Positions 10,006 through 19,027 of a stretch of DNA of 64,000 bases are shown piece after piece. The position numbers and the translations under genes are program-made. The stretch covers positions 930,001 to 994,000 of the forward strand of contig NZ_CAHJXO010000001.1 in the NCBI RefSeq assembly GCF_903645305.1, given 5' to 3'. The DNA is from Corynebacterium sp. Marseille-P4321 (lineage in GTDB: Bacteria > Actinomycetota > Actinomycetes > Mycobacteriales > Mycobacteriaceae). How positions within the stretch are numbered: the stretch's first letter is position 1; each line of letters begins with the position of its first letter. The notes under the pieces are model-generated. The model was not told the origin of the DNA. It was given only the letters and a program-made list of their open reading frames with translations, and ran no database searches.

Positions 10006-10635
10006 ATGACTTTCGCACAAAAGGAACGCGAGCGTCTCGCGGCGCTGTTGCTCGAGGTTGGCCCGAACGCTCCGACGCTGAACGACGGGTGGACCACCCG
10101 CGATCTCGCGGCCCACTTGTTGATCCGCGAGCGCAAGATCCTCAAGGCCGGCGGAATGTTCGTCGACGCACTCGAGGGCGTGCTGAAGAAGGAGACCGAG
10201 AAACAAAAGGCGCGCCCGTACGAGGAAGTTGTGCGCGAGTGGGCAGGTGGGCCGCCAGTGTGGGTCAAGCCCTTCGACAAGCAGATCAACACTGCGGAAC
10301 ACTTTATCCACCACGAAGATGTTCGCCGTGGCGACGGCGTGCTTGAGCCCCGCGAGTTTTCCAAAGTAGTCAACGGGGAGCTACTTACCTGGGCCGGCCG
10401 GATGGGCAAGCTGGCGCTGAAAGGGTCGCCTGTGCCGGTAGTGCTTACTCCGCCGGACTTGCCGCCCGTAACGGTGGGGGATTCTGCGGGTGTCGCCGAA
10501 CGCGGCGATCGGGTCCTGCGCGTTGCCGGCGAGCCGGGAGAGCTGCTCATGTGGGTCTCTGGTCGCGACGCGGCTGAAGTTGAGTTGACCGGCGCGGTGG
10601 AGGATTTCAAAGAGTTCAAGAGAAAGGGTCTCTAA
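10006..10635 (+). CDS. TIGR03085 family protein (DinB/maleylpyruvate isomerase-like fold)
   Basis: A 209-residue actinobacterial protein. The opening TFAQKERERLAALL followed by GPNAPTLNDGWTTRDLAAHLLIRERK is typical of the TIGR03085 group, which shares the DinB/MDMPI N-terminal helix-bundle fold and its metal-binding His pattern (AAHLL; TAEHFIHHEDVRR near residue 105). TAAGCT lies exactly seven bases before the ATG with no ribosome site, pointing to a leaderless mRNA. Substrate unknown; related enzymes use mycothiol or other thiols, but nothing in the sequence proves that here. Confidence 0.75.
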   Translation: MTFAQKERERLAALLLEVGPNAPTLNDGWTTRDLAAHLLIRERKILKAGGMFVDALEGVLKKETEKQKARPYEEVVREWAGGPPVWVKPFDKQINTAEHFIHHEDVRRGDGVLEPREFSKVVNGELLTWAGRMGKLALKGSPVPVVLTPPDLPPVTVGDSAGVAERGDRVLRVAGEPGELLMWVSGRDAAEVELTGAVEDFKEFKRKGL

Positions 10636-10649
10636 ACCCCAGTTACCCC

Positions 10650-10787
10650 ATCCGGGTCTACCGCGGTTCCGTCCGCCGCTAGACCCGGATTCGTGTGTCT
10701 GAGAAACCACTCGGCGTCGCCCCAGGTGGTATGTATGGACAAATCATCGAGGTCTAGTGCTGCTGCTTGAATCGGTAGACCTCGATG
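10650..10787. repeat. Two perfect inverted repeats upstream of ftsK
   Basis: ATCCGGGTCTA (10650-10660) is inverted at 10680-10690, and CATCGAGGTCTA (10745-10756) is inverted at 10776-10787. Both arms share the GGTCTA/TAGACC core with 19-base loops. The first may be a terminator of the 10006-10635 gene, although no T-run follows. The second lies 100 bases before the ftsK start and could be an operator or RNA structure. The 248-base gap 10636-10883 otherwise shows nothing I can support. Confidence 0.5.
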
Positions 10788-10883
10788 GTTCGGCGCCGAG
10801 CGGAGCATTCGCATCGCTTTCCGACGGCCGCCACCGGTGTGGCATATGTGGCGAATGTGGTTTCAGATACTAGAGTTACACCC

Positions 10884-13800
10884 ATGTCTGTCAAAAACAC
10901 CGCCCCACGCTCGACGCGCCACCAGTCGCGCCGAACCGCCGATGGCAACCGTTACGGCGGGCCGGTGTCTATGACACACCCGCCCACCGCGTCCCACGTG
11001 GCAGCCGACACCGCGAACGAGCGTGTTGGCTCCGCCTACAGGGAGGTGGGCAGTTCGATCGGCGCCGCGGCCCGCGGCGTCGGTTCGTTTTTCTCGCGGG
11101 GCTCAAAACGTCGCCGCGATCGCGATACGCACGAGGAGGAGCAGCTGACCACGCAACGCACGCGCCGCCCGCGTCGGCACGATAACCCCGAGGTGGACGA
11201 CAACTTCGACGACGATTTCGGCCTCGGCCCGGAAGAGGACGACGTGGAGACGAAGCCACGTCGGGCTGACCGTGGCGGGCGAAACGCAGGTGCCAGCACT
11301 TTCGAAACACATGCGGACGCGTGGGGGCTGGTGCTCATTGGTCTCGCTGCGGTGATTGCAGGGTCGGTCTGGTTCGACGTTGCGGGCCCGGTGGGGGAGC
11401 TCATCTCGGGCGGGGTGCACTGGCTCATCGGCGCGGGGGCGCTCATACTGCCCGTGGTGTTGGTGGGCGTGGCAGTCGCGCTGATGCTCAATGTCCGCGC
11501 GACGGATGCGGTGCGAGCACGCGTGGCGCTGGGTTTGTCCATCATCGCTGTGGCAATGCTCGGTTTGATCCACGTCTTCGCGGGTAACCCGGCGGCGTGG
11601 GCGGAGCGCAGAGTAGCTGGCGGCGCGTTCGGTGCGTTCACCGGTGGTCTGCTCGCGGCAGGGTTCTCGTCGTACGTGGCGGTACCCCTGCTCGCATTGG
11701 TGATCATTTACGGGGCGTTGAAAACTACCGGCATCACGGTGCGGGAGGCCTACGACTACGTCAAGGACCTCATCGCCCAGCTGCTCAGCAACACCGACAC
11801 TCCTGATGCCGACGAGGACGAGGACGACGATCCGTACGGCCACGTCAGCGGCGAGCTCGACGACATCGCGGAAGGTCGCGAGCGGCCGCGTCCGGCGGCG
11901 CGAGTGCGCCCGTCGTCACCGATGGAGAACTACCCGGCGGACGAAGCGCAGCCCAAGAAGACCCGCAGCAAGCCGAAGAAGCGCAACCTGCAGCGCTTCT
12001 TCGGTGGCGACGCAGCGGTTGAAGAAGATGACGACGTTGACCTGTTCGATTTCGCGGACGACATCGCAGACATCGCCGACATCGGCGATGCGCCAGATAC
12101 CGATGACGCTAGTGATTCCGCCGGCACGACGGTCATGCCGCGCCCGGCAGCCCGGGCCACCCAGGCTGCCCAGGCTGCTCAGAGGCGCCCGGCTGTGCGC
12201 GCTCAGCGCCAGAGCCCCGCGCCGGCTGCCGCGCCGGCTCGCGCGGCCCGTCCCGCGCGCCCGGACGAGACGCCGGACGAGACGAGGGTGCTGGAGCGGG
12301 ATGAAGAGGTAGGGGAGGCTACGGAGCGTCGTGAAGCAACTGCTCCCGATGCCGTAGCCACCTCCCGCGAGCAGATGGCGAAGGCGATTGCGGCGCGCTC
12401 GGGAATCGACGCGTCGAAGATCCCGGCCACCACCCCGAAGTCTGAAACCGAAAAGGCCGCACCGAAGCCGGTGAAGCGGATCTCGCAGAACCCGGACTAC
12501 GCGCTGCCGTCGACAGACCTGCTCATCCCCGGCAACGCGCCGAAGACGCGCACCGAGGCCAACGACCGCATGATCGAGGCGATCACGGACGTCTTCGAGG
12601 AGTTCAACGTCAACGCCCAGGTGACCGGTTTCTCGCGCGGACCGACAGTGACGCGCTACGAGGTCGAGCTCGGCCCAGGCGTGAAGGTTTCGAAGATCAC
12701 GAACCTGCAGTCCAACCTCGCCTACGCCGTGGCCACGGACAACGTGCGCCTGCTCACCCCGATCCCGGGCAAATCCGCCGTGGGTATCGAGGTGCCCAAC
12801 GCCGACCGCGAGATGGTGCGACTGCGCGACGTGCTCGACGCCCCCAAGGTCGCGTCGCAGGACGACCCGATGCTCATCGGCCTGGGCAAAGACATCGAAG
12901 GCGACTTCATCGCCAGCTCCATTCAGAAAATGCCGCACCTGCTTGTGGCGGGCTCGACTGGCTCGGGTAAGTCCGCGTTCGTGAACTCGATGCTCGTGTC
13001 GCTGCTCACCCGCGCCACGCCGGAGGACGTCCGCCTGATCCTGGTGGACCCGAAGATGGTGGAGCTCACCCCGTACGAGGGGATCCCGCACCTGATCACG
13101 CCGATCATTACGCAGCCGAAGAAGGCCGCGGCCGCCCTGCAGTGGCTGGTGGAGGAGATGGAGCAGCGCTACATGGACATGAAGTCCGCGCGCGTGCGCC
13201 ACATCAAGGACTTCAACCGCAAGGTCCGCTCCGGCGAACTCACCGCGCCCCCGGGGTCGGAGCGCGAGATGCGCCCGTACCCGTTCATCGTGTGCGTGGT
13301 CGACGAGCTCGCCGACCTGATGATGACGGCGCCGAAGGAGATCGAGGAATCCATCGTGCGCATCACCCAGAAGGCGCGCGCGGCGGGTATCCACCTCGTG
13401 CTGGCCACCCAGCGCCCGTCCGTGGACGTGGTGACCGGCCTGATTAAGACGAACGTGCCGTCGCGCCTCGCGTTCGCTACCTCCTCCCTCACGGACTCCC
13501 GCGTGATCCTGGACCAAGGTGGCGCCGAGAAGCTCATCGGCATGGGCGACGGCCTGTTCATCCCGCAGGGCGCAGGCAAGCCGCAGCGACTGCAGGGCGC
13601 GTTCGTCTCCGACGAGGAGATCCAGGCGGTCGTCGAGGCCGCGAAGAGCCAGGACGAGCCGGACTACGTCGAGGGTGTCACCGAGGACAAGCAGGCGGAA
13701 GCTAAGGTCATCGACGACGACATCGGTAAGGACATGGACGACCTGCTCGAGGCCGTGGAGCTGGTGGTCACCTCCCAGCTCGGCTCGACGTCCATGCTGC

Positions 13801-14108
13801 AGCGCAAGCTGCGCATCGGCTTCGCGAAGGCCGGCCGCCTGATGGACCTCATGGAATCCCGCGGCGTCGTCGGCCCGTCCGAGGGCTCGAAGGCGCGCGA
13901 GGTGCTGGTCAAGCCGGAGGAGCTGGACACCATCATCTGGATGATCAAGGGCGCAGACCCCGCCGAGGCGCCGAAGGATGTAGACGGTGATTCCTCTGAG
14001 GGCTACGGGCTTGAGGAGCCCTCCGAGCTTAACGACGATCCGGGCGCCGACGCGCCAGAAACCCGTACCGTCACCGCCACCTACAACCCGACCGGAGGCG
14101 CGTTCTAA
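10884..14108 (+). CDS. ftsK: DNA translocase FtsK
   Basis: FtsK anchors at the septum and pumps chromosomal DNA so that dimers are resolved and termini cleared before division. ATG 10884 ([14 protein letters not shown]) is preferred over 10785, since TACTAG ends about ten bases upstream and the longer start lies in a hairpin. The 1074-residue protein has an N-terminal region with four membrane segments (about 150-290), a long acidic/Ala-Pro linker (about 310-520), and the motor with Walker A GSTGSGKS near residue 690 and Walker B LILVDPKM. It ends in a winged-helix gamma domain ([23 protein letters not shown]). It is longer than the C. glutamicum protein as I recall it, mainly in the linker. 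Confidence 0.96.
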   Translation: MSVKNTAPRSTRHQSRRTADGNRYGGPVSMTHPPTASHVAADTANERVGSAYREVGSSIGAAARGVGSFFSRGSKRRRDRDTHEEEQLTTQRTRRPRRHDNPEVDDNFDDDFGLGPEEDDVETKPRRADRGGRNAGASTFETHADAWGLVLIGLAAVIAGSVWFDVAGPVGELISGGVHWLIGAGALILPVVLVGVAVALMLNVRATDAVRARVALGLSIIAVAMLGLIHVFAGNPAAWAERRVAGGAFGAFTGGLLAAGFSSYVAVPLLALVIIYGALKTTGITVREAYDYVKDLIAQLLSNTDTPDADEDEDDDPYGHVSGELDDIAEGRERPRPAARVRPSSPMENYPADEAQPKKTRSKPKKRNLQRFFGGDAAVEEDDDVDLFDFADDIADIADIGDAPDTDDASDSAGTTVMPRPAARATQAAQAAQRRPAVRAQRQSPAPAAAPARAARPARPDETPDETRVLERDEEVGEATERREATAPDAVATSREQMAKAIAARSGIDASKIPATTPKSETEKAAPKPVKRISQNPDYALPSTDLLIPGNAPKTRTEANDRMIEAITDVFEEFNVNAQVTGFSRGPTVTRYEVELGPGVKVSKITNLQSNLAYAVATDNVRLLTPIPGKSAVGIEVPNADREMVRLRDVLDAPKVASQDDPMLIGLGKDIEGDFIASSIQKMPHLLVAGSTGSGKSAFVNSMLVSLLTRATPEDVRLILVDPKMVELTPYEGIPHLITPIITQPKKAAAALQWLVEEMEQRYMDMKSARVRHIKDFNRKVRSGELTAPPGSEREMRPYPFIVCVVDELADLMMTAPKEIEESIVRITQKARAAGIHLVLATQRPSVDVVTGLIKTNVPSRLAFATSSLTDSRVILDQGGAEKLIGMGDGLFIPQGAGKPQRLQGAFVSDEEIQAVVEAAKSQDEPDYVEGVTEDKQAEAKVIDDDIGKDMDDLLEAVELVVTSQLGSTSMLQRKLRIGFAKAGRLMDLMESRGVVGPSEGSKAREVLVKPEELDTIIWMIKGADPAEAPKDVDGDSSEGYGLEEPSELNDDPGADAPETRTVTATYNPTGGAF

Positions 14109-14111
14109 GAC

Positions 14112-14714
14112 ATGGCTCTTCCATTGCCGCAGAAGATCTCTATTGTGATTTTCGACGATGTGGAGCTTCTCGATGTGGCCGGTCCGGTTGAAATATTCTC
14201 AAAGGTCCCGGGCCTTGCAATCGAGATGCTTTCTCCAACGGGCTTGCCTGTGACATCCTCTCAAGGGGTCAGCTTTGGTGCGGATGCCGATTACGGGGCG
14301 ATCTCAGGCGACACATTGCTGATTCCGGGCGGACAGGGTACTCGCCAGCTCGTCTACGATGAAGCTTTCCTAGCGGCGCTGAAACACACGGCAGAGAATG
14401 TGGAAACTGTCATGTCGGTGTGTACCGGATCAGCGCTACTAGCGGCTGCGGGGCTTTTGGAGGGCTATGCGGCGACCAGCAACAAGCGAGCGCTGGATTG
14501 GGCGACGAGTTTCGGGACGGACATCGAATGGCAGCGTTCGGCGCGGTGGGTTCACGATCGCGACCGTTGGACGTCGTCTGGTGTGACAGCGGGAATCGAT
14601 ATGACTGCCGCTTTTGTGGCGACCAGGTGGAGCAGCGAAATGGCGTTGGACATCGCCGATTCGATCGAACTCCGGTTGAATCTCGATTCTCACGACGATC
14701 CTTTTGCGTCGTAA
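14112..14714 (+). CDS. DJ-1/PfpI family protein
   Basis: A 200-residue class I glutamine-amidotransferase-like protein of the DJ-1/PfpI group. KISIVIFDDVELLDVAGPVEIFS at the start and the nucleophile-elbow Cys in SVCTGSALLA near residue 100 are the family marks. Length and motifs fit stand-alone isonitrile-hydratase-like members or the sensor half of AraC regulators without the DNA-binding part. It begins three bases after the ftsK stop. By eye its third codon positions are less GC-rich than its neighbours (many T-ending codons), suggesting later acquisition. Substrate unknown. Confidence 0.75.
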   Translation: MALPLPQKISIVIFDDVELLDVAGPVEIFSKVPGLAIEMLSPTGLPVTSSQGVSFGADADYGAISGDTLLIPGGQGTRQLVYDEAFLAALKHTAENVETVMSVCTGSALLAAAGLLEGYAATSNKRALDWATSFGTDIEWQRSARWVHDRDRWTSSGVTAGIDMTAAFVATRWSSEMALDIADSIELRLNLDSHDDPFAS

Positions 14715-14783
14715 AGTCGACCTTCTCGTCTCGGGGCCGCAGTGTGTGCGTTCGGTTGACCCATAGCGTAAGGTGATACGCGC

Positions 14784-14918
14784 TTGGAGGGGAGTACCCC
14801 GGAATTGTTCTAGGTCGTCAGCACGGAGCCGTCGATAAGCGATTGCCCCGGCCTAGACAGCCCGCGCTGGCGGGGGAGACCTCCGGTCACCTATGCAAAC
14901 TCTCTGACCGGAGGAAAG
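14784..14918 (+). promoter_or_regulatory. Predicted manganese (yybP-ykoY) riboswitch upstream of terC
   Basis: The leader has the two conserved loops of this class: GGAGGGGAGTA (14786-14796) and GGGGGAGACCTCC (14872-14884). GGAGG 14786-14790 can pair with CCTCC 14880-14884 to close the aptamer. The same CCTCC begins CCTCCGGTCA (14880-14889), which pairs perfectly over 10 bp with TGACCGGAGG (14905-14914), covering the terC ribosome site. The two pairings exclude each other, so Mn2+ binding should free the ribosome site and switch on translation. A GTCGATAAGC copy (14831-14840) lies inside the aptamer. The downstream TerC exporter is the classic partner. Confidence 0.85.
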
Positions 14919-16091
14919 ATGGACGTACCTCTTTGGCTGTGGCTTGTCACCTCTGCGGTGATCCTCGGCTTTTTCGTGTTCGACTTTGTCACCCACGTGC
15001 GCACCCCGCACGAGCCGACGATGAAGGAATCGGGCGGTTGGGCGCTGTTCTACATGGCCATGGCCTGCATCTTCGGCGGTCTGGTGTGGTGGCTGTGGGA
15101 CGCCGAGCACGGCGTGCAGTTCTTCACCGGCTACCTCACCGAGCTCTCGCTGTCCGTGGACAACCTGTTCGTGTTCGCGCTGATCATGGGCGCGTTCAAG
15201 ATTCCGCGCGCGTACCAGCAGAAGGTGTTGCTCATCGGCATCGTTATGGCGCTGGTGTTCCGCCTGCTGTTCATCCTGCTGGGCGCCGTGATCATCGAGG
15301 CGTGGTCGGATGTGTTCTACATCTTCGCCGCGTTCTTGCTCTACACCGCCATCAAGCTGGTCTACGACGAGGCGACGGATCAGCCGGAGACCGACCCGAA
15401 CGACATGTTCGTGGTGAAGACGCTGCGCAAGGTCATCCCGGTAACGGAGTCCTACCACAGTGACAAGCTCGTCTCCGTGACGGAGGCGGGCAAGAAGGCC
15501 GTCACTCCGCTGTTCGTGGCGCTTCTGGCCATCGGCTTTATCGACGTGATGTTCGCGTTCGACTCCATCCCAGCCATCTACGGCATCACGCAGGAGCCGT
15601 TCCTGGTGTTCACCGCGAACGCGTTCGCGCTGCTCGGCCTGCGCCAGCTGTACTTCCTGCTCAACGGCCTGCTGGACAAGCTTATCTACCTGCCGTACGG
15701 CCTGGCCATCATCCTGGGCTTCATCGGCATCAAGTTGCTGCTGCACGCCCTGCACGAGAACAACCTGCCGTTCATTAACGGCGGTGAGGGCCTGAACGTG
15801 CCGGAGATCGGAACTGTGGCCTCGCTCGTGGTCATCGTTGGCACCCTGGCCATTACGGCGATTGCGTCTTTGGCCAAGGAACGCCAGATGATCAAGAACG
15901 GGGAGAAGGACCCGGAGGGCCCGAAGTTCCACATCGACTACGACGACCACGGCAACCGCCGCAAGGTGGACAACAACGGCAACCACCTCGAGTGGATCGA
16001 CGACCCCGCCACTTCTGGCAAGGGCGACCACACCGCCACCGGATCGCGCGACACGGACCACCTTGACGTGAAGCGCGGCGGCGCGAACTAA
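14919..16091 (+). CDS. TerC/Alx-family membrane protein, probable manganese exporter
   Basis: A 390-residue integral membrane protein with eight or nine hydrophobic segments. Two conserved acidic motifs, SLSVDNLFVF near residue 80 and MFAFDSIPAI near 212, line the metal path in this family. The tail after about residue 330 is cytoplasmic, charged and Asp/His/Gly-rich. The start ATG follows GGAGGAAAG, which is buried in the riboswitch hairpin. Characterised relatives behind yybP-ykoY riboswitches export Mn2+, and I infer that here. The older tellurium-resistance name is probably historical. Confidence 0.88.
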   Translation: MDVPLWLWLVTSAVILGFFVFDFVTHVRTPHEPTMKESGGWALFYMAMACIFGGLVWWLWDAEHGVQFFTGYLTELSLSVDNLFVFALIMGAFKIPRAYQQKVLLIGIVMALVFRLLFILLGAVIIEAWSDVFYIFAAFLLYTAIKLVYDEATDQPETDPNDMFVVKTLRKVIPVTESYHSDKLVSVTEAGKKAVTPLFVALLAIGFIDVMFAFDSIPAIYGITQEPFLVFTANAFALLGLRQLYFLLNGLLDKLIYLPYGLAIILGFIGIKLLLHALHENNLPFINGGEGLNVPEIGTVASLVVIVGTLAITAIASLAKERQMIKNGEKDPEGPKFHIDYDDHGNRRKVDNNGNHLEWIDDPATSGKGDHTATGSRDTDHLDVKRGGAN

Positions 16092-16117
16092 GCGCCCCAC
16101 AACCCCGCGAGTACCTC

Positions 16118-16158
16118 ATACCCCGCGCGCCGCTGACAGGCCGGCGCGCGGGGTATTT
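16118..16158. terminator. Bidirectional terminator between terC and the YciI-like gene
   Basis: A 15-bp perfect stem, 16118-16132 with 16142-16156 (ATACCCCGCGCGCCG arm). It is followed by TTGTCTTATT on the plus strand and lies between two converging genes, so it probably ends both transcripts. Confidence 0.85.
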
Positions 16159-16161
16159 GTC

Positions 16162-16455
16162 TTATTCGTCGCCGAACGTGTTTGCCACCGCGTTCCACGG
16201 CCGCACTTCGCGAGAAGCGAGCGCGCCGGCGGCGATGTAGGGGTCGTCGTCGAGGAACGTCTCGGCGTCTCTCTGCGTAGCCTCGTCGTCGAGGCGCACG
16301 AGCACGAGTGCTTGGCGCCCGCCGTCCATGAATGGGCCGGCGGCGATGATGCGACCCGCTTCGAGCTGTCCTTTGACCCATTCGCGGTGGGTGGGACGGG
16401 TTTCGTCGACAAGCTCTGTGTCCCCGTATGTGTAGATGGCTGCAAAGTACTTCAT
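16162..16455 (-). CDS. YciI family protein
   Basis: A 97-residue YCII-related protein of the ferredoxin-like dimeric alpha/beta barrel fold. The start MKYFAAIYTYGD, the motif THREWVKGQLEAGRIIAAGPFMDGG with its conserved His-Asp pair, and the DDDPYIAAG loop fit the family. ATG 16455 has TAGACT exactly seven bases upstream and no ribosome site; the longer in-frame extension overlaps the divergent pgsA. Members are putative enzymes of mostly unknown substrate. Confidence 0.85.
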   Translation of the reverse strand: MKYFAAIYTYGDTELVDETRPTHREWVKGQLEAGRIIAAGPFMDGGRQALVLVRLDDEATQRDAETFLDDDPYIAAGALASREVRPWNAVANTFGDE

Positions 16456-16498
16456 GGGTGTGAGTCTACGTTTCCGGGTGGGCGGTATGGTGGCGAGT

Positions 16499-17062
16499 GT
16501 GAGTGAAATGAACGCGAACCCGCCGCCCGCGCAGAAGCCCTCGAATTGGAACCTGCCGAATGTGCTGACGAGTTTGCGCATCCTCTTCATCCCCGTTTTC
16601 GCGTGGCTGGTGTTGCAGCTGCACTGGTGGTGGGCGTTTGGCGTGTTTGTGGCGCTGATGATCACGGACAAGCTGGACGGGGATATCGCCCGTGCCCGCG
16701 GTTTGATCACGGATTTCGGCAAAATCGCTGACCCGATCGCGGACAAGGCGCTCATGATTACCGCCCTTGTGACCTTGAACATCGCGTCTACGCTGCCGGT
16801 GTGGGTGACCGTGGTGATCGTGGTGCGCGAGCTGGGCATCACGTTCTGGCGCATGTGGATGTTGCGCCGTGGCAAGGTGGTGCCGGCGTCGAAGGGTGGC
16901 AAGTTGAAGACGGCGTTGCAGTCCGTCGCGGTCGGCATGTACCTGTGCCCGTTGCCGGAGTGGATGGATACGCCGACGTTTGTGGTGATGCTGGCTGCGG
17001 TGGCGGTTACGGTGGTCACTGGAGTGCAGTACCTGGTTGATGCGGAGAAGGTTAATGCTTGA
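16499..17062 (+). CDS. pgsA: CDP-alcohol phosphatidyltransferase (phosphatidylglycerophosphate synthase type)
   Basis: Transfers a phosphatidyl group from CDP-diacylglycerol to an alcohol, most likely glycerol-3-phosphate, in the membrane. The signature DGxxARx8Gx3Dx3D is complete in the stretch KLDGDIARARGLITDFGKIADPIADK. About four hydrophobic helices surround it (for example LRILFIPVFAWLVLQLHWWWAF). GTG 16499 is chosen because TATGGT ends seven bases upstream (leaderless); ATG 16487 and ATG 16508 are alternatives. The end overlaps cinA by eight bases, a common actinobacterial pair. Confidence 0.9.
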   Translation: MSEMNANPPPAQKPSNWNLPNVLTSLRILFIPVFAWLVLQLHWWWAFGVFVALMITDKLDGDIARARGLITDFGKIADPIADKALMITALVTLNIASTLPVWVTVVIVVRELGITFWRMWMLRRGKVVPASKGGKLKTALQSVAVGMYLCPLPEWMDTPTFVVMLAAVAVTVVTGVQYLVDAEKVNA

Positions 17063-17591
17063 GCAGTTGCTTATCGACGAATTACGGGCCCGGAACCAAA
17101 CCATTTCCTTTTGCGAGTCCCTCACAGCTGGCCTGGCGTGCGCGACACTCGCGCAGGTGCCCGGGGCTTCCGATGTATTACGCGGTGGGCTGGTGACGTA
17201 CTCGGTGGATTTAAAGTCGCAGCTGGCGGGAGTGGACCCGGCAGTGGTGGAGGCCAACGGCGTGGTCTCTGCCGCGGTGGCGCGCGAGATGGCCCGCGGC
17301 GCGAAACGTGTCTGCGGGTCTGACTGGGCGGTGTCGCTCACAGGCGTCGCGGGACCGGATCCCGTGGACGGGCTGCCGGCGGGCACGGTGTGGATCGGGC
17401 TGGCTGGCCCGCGCTGGACCGCGGCCTCGCAGGCTGCGGAGATTTCGGAGCCCCAGGACAGCCGTTACGCCTTGCTGCCTGGCGCGCCGGAGCCGGTTCG
17501 GGTGCTGGCGGGCGACCGCAACGCGATCCGCCGCGCCGCCGTGCATGCCGCGCTTAGGGGCACGCTTACCGCGGTGCGGGAACAAAACTAA
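17055..17591 (+). CDS. cinA: CinA C-terminal domain protein (nicotinamide-nucleotide amidohydrolase PncC)
   Basis: A 178-residue stand-alone CinA C-terminal domain, whose family hydrolyses nicotinamide mononucleotide to nicotinate mononucleotide in pyridine-nucleotide recycling. Visible marks are ESLTAGLACATLA near residue 18, GGLVTYS near 48, and SLTGVAGPDPVDGLPAGTVWIG near 95-115. ATG 17055 has GGAGAAGG upstream inside pgsA. The GCTTATCGAC copy at 17069 encodes Leu-Ile-Asp within the first ten codons. The C-terminal part carries an extra segment (EPQDSRYALLPGAPEP). Confidence 0.9.
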   Translation: MLEQLLIDELRARNQTISFCESLTAGLACATLAQVPGASDVLRGGLVTYSVDLKSQLAGVDPAVVEANGVVSAAVAREMARGAKRVCGSDWAVSLTGVAGPDPVDGLPAGTVWIGLAGPRWTAASQAAEISEPQDSRYALLPGAPEPVRVLAGDRNAIRRAAVHAALRGTLTAVREQN

Positions 17592-17612
17592 CCTTTAGGC
17601 CGTTATAGATCC
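17579..17612 (+). promoter_or_regulatory. Predicted SigH-type promoter of clgR
   Basis: GGAACA (17579-17584) is followed after 17 bases by GTTA (17602-17605), matching the corynebacterial SigH consensus GGAAYA / GTTR. The start codon is ten bases further. SigH control of clgR is established in C. glutamicum. The same element with identical spacing precedes sigB in this window. Confidence 0.7.
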
Positions 17613-17614
17613 TG

Positions 17615-17995
17615 ATGACAACGACAACACTGCTGTACGACGCTCCCGCGGATCTGCTCGCTCCCGGAGCAGCACCTGAAGCTGCCCCGGCGGCCCCTGC
17701 CGCACCCGGGCGTGAACCATTGTTCCGCGAGGCGCTGGGCATGTCCCTGCGCGCGTTCCGCGCCGACAAGGGCGTATCGCTTCGTGCGCTGGCGAAGCAG
17801 GCGCGGGTTTCCTCCGGCTACATCTCTGAGCTGGAGCGCGGGCGCAAGGAGGTCTCCTCGGAGCTTTTGGCGTCCCTGTGCGCGGCGCTTGGTACCACGG
17901 TGTCGGAGGTGCTGTTGGAGGCGGTTGCGAACATGTCACTGCACTCGTTCAACGAGGAGCTGGCGAATACAACTCCCGCCGCCGCGGAAGCCTAA
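17615..17995 (+). CDS. clgR: XRE-family regulator ClgR
   Basis: ClgR activates clp protease and DNA-repair genes in corynebacteria and envelope-stress genes in mycobacteria. The 126-residue protein has an Ala/Pro-rich lead of 35 residues, then a helix-turn-helix domain (SLRALAKQARVSSGYISELERGRKEVSSELL) and a short tail ending in TPAAAEA. The Ala-rich end may serve as a degradation signal, as known for ClgR (inference here). It lies between cinA and pspA, the conserved neighbourhood, behind a SigH-type promoter. Confidence 0.92.
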   Translation: MTTTTLLYDAPADLLAPGAAPEAAPAAPAAPGREPLFREALGMSLRAFRADKGVSLRALAKQARVSSGYISELERGRKEVSSELLASLCAALGTTVSEVLLEAVANMSLHSFNEELANTTPAAAEA

Positions 17996-18086
17996 CCTTC
18001 AGGCGGGCCGCTGCGTTCACGGCTAAAGTGGTTCACGTTTAGCACTCAACAAAGTTTTTAAACGAAAGGTTTAAAGGGCTTTCAGC

Positions 18087-18953
18087 ATGGCGAATCCCTT
18101 CAAGAAGTTCTGGAACTACCTCATGGCGCTCTTCGACAACAAGATCGAGGAGAACGCAGATCCGAAGGTGCAGATCGAGCAGGCCATCAACGAGGCACAA
18201 CGCCAGCACCAGGCGCTGTCCCAGCAGGCCGCCGCGGTGATTGGCAACCAGCGTCAGCTGGAGATGCAGCTGAACCGTCGCCTGGAGGACGTCGAAAAGC
18301 TGCAGGCAAACGCGCGCCAGGCGCTGCAGCTCTCGGATAAGGCCCGCGCCGACGGCGACGCGCAGAAGGCAATGGAGTACGAAAACGCCGCCGAGGCGTT
18401 CGCGGCGCAGCTGGTCACGGCAGAGCAGGGCGTGGAGGACACGAAGCAGCTGCACGACCAGGCGCTGCAGCAGGCCGCGCAGGCGAAGCAGGCCGTGGAG
18501 CGCAACGCGGCGCACCTGCAGCAGCAGGTTGCTGAGCGTTCGAAGCTGCTGAGCCAGCTCGAGCAGGCGAAGATGCAGGAAAAGGTCACCGAGACCATGC
18601 AGTCGATGAACGCGATCACCTCCCAGGGCCCGAACCTGGACCAGGTGCGCGACAAGATCGAGCGCCGCTACGCCAACGCGCTCGGTGCCGCTGAGCTCGC
18701 ACAGAACTCCATCGAGGGCCGCATGGCCGAGGTAGAGCAGGCGGGCATTCAGATGGCTGGCCACGGACGCCTGGAGCAGCTGCGCGCCGAGATGGCGGGC
18801 GAGCTGACCTCCGGTCAGAAGCCAGCGATTGAGCAGGGCGCCTCCCACAGTGCAGGCCAGCAGGCTGGCGCAGCCGGTGCAACGCAGCAGGCACCCGAGG
18901 TCAACGACGACGCGGTGGCGCAGCGCATGCGTGAGCTGCGCGGCGACGCGTAA
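18087..18953 (+). CDS. pspA: PspA/IM30 family envelope-stress protein
   Basis: A 288-residue PspA homologue, a peripheral membrane protein of the ESCRT-III superfamily that stabilises damaged membranes. It starts with the amphipathic [28 protein letters not shown] long Gln/Ala/Glu-rich coiled coil covers about residues 30-230. In mycobacteria PspA binds ClgR and holds it inactive; the clgR-pspA adjacency suggests the same loop here, but the mycobacterial companions are absent downstream. AAAGG lies upstream of the ATG. Confidence 0.92.
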   Translation: MANPFKKFWNYLMALFDNKIEENADPKVQIEQAINEAQRQHQALSQQAAAVIGNQRQLEMQLNRRLEDVEKLQANARQALQLSDKARADGDAQKAMEYENAAEAFAAQLVTAEQGVEDTKQLHDQALQQAAQAKQAVERNAAHLQQQVAERSKLLSQLEQAKMQEKVTETMQSMNAITSQGPNLDQVRDKIERRYANALGAAELAQNSIEGRMAEVEQAGIQMAGHGRLEQLRAEMAGELTSGQKPAIEQGASHSAGQQAGAAGATQQAPEVNDDAVAQRMRELRGDA

Positions 18954-18978
18954 CGCGCCACTTTTTCTACGGCACGGC

Positions 18979-19012
18979 AATCCGCCTTCCGCACACGCGG
19001 GAGGCGGATTCT
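18979..19012. terminator. Bidirectional terminator between pspA and bioN
   Basis: AATCCGCCTTCCGC (18979-18992) pairs with GCGGGAGGCGGATT (18997-19010) with one G-T pair, an ACAC loop, and CTTCTTT following. It lies between two converging genes. Confidence 0.85.
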
Positions 19013-19027
19013 TCTTTGGGGCGACCG

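Noticed and set aside
10632..10814. 60-codon minus-strand frame upstream of ftsK
   Set aside because: The translation looks plausible at first, but it spans two perfect hairpins, has no homologue I recognise, and no start signal.
11916..13517. 533-codon antisense frame opposite ftsK
   Set aside because: Shadow of ftsK codons; no ribosome site, no domain.
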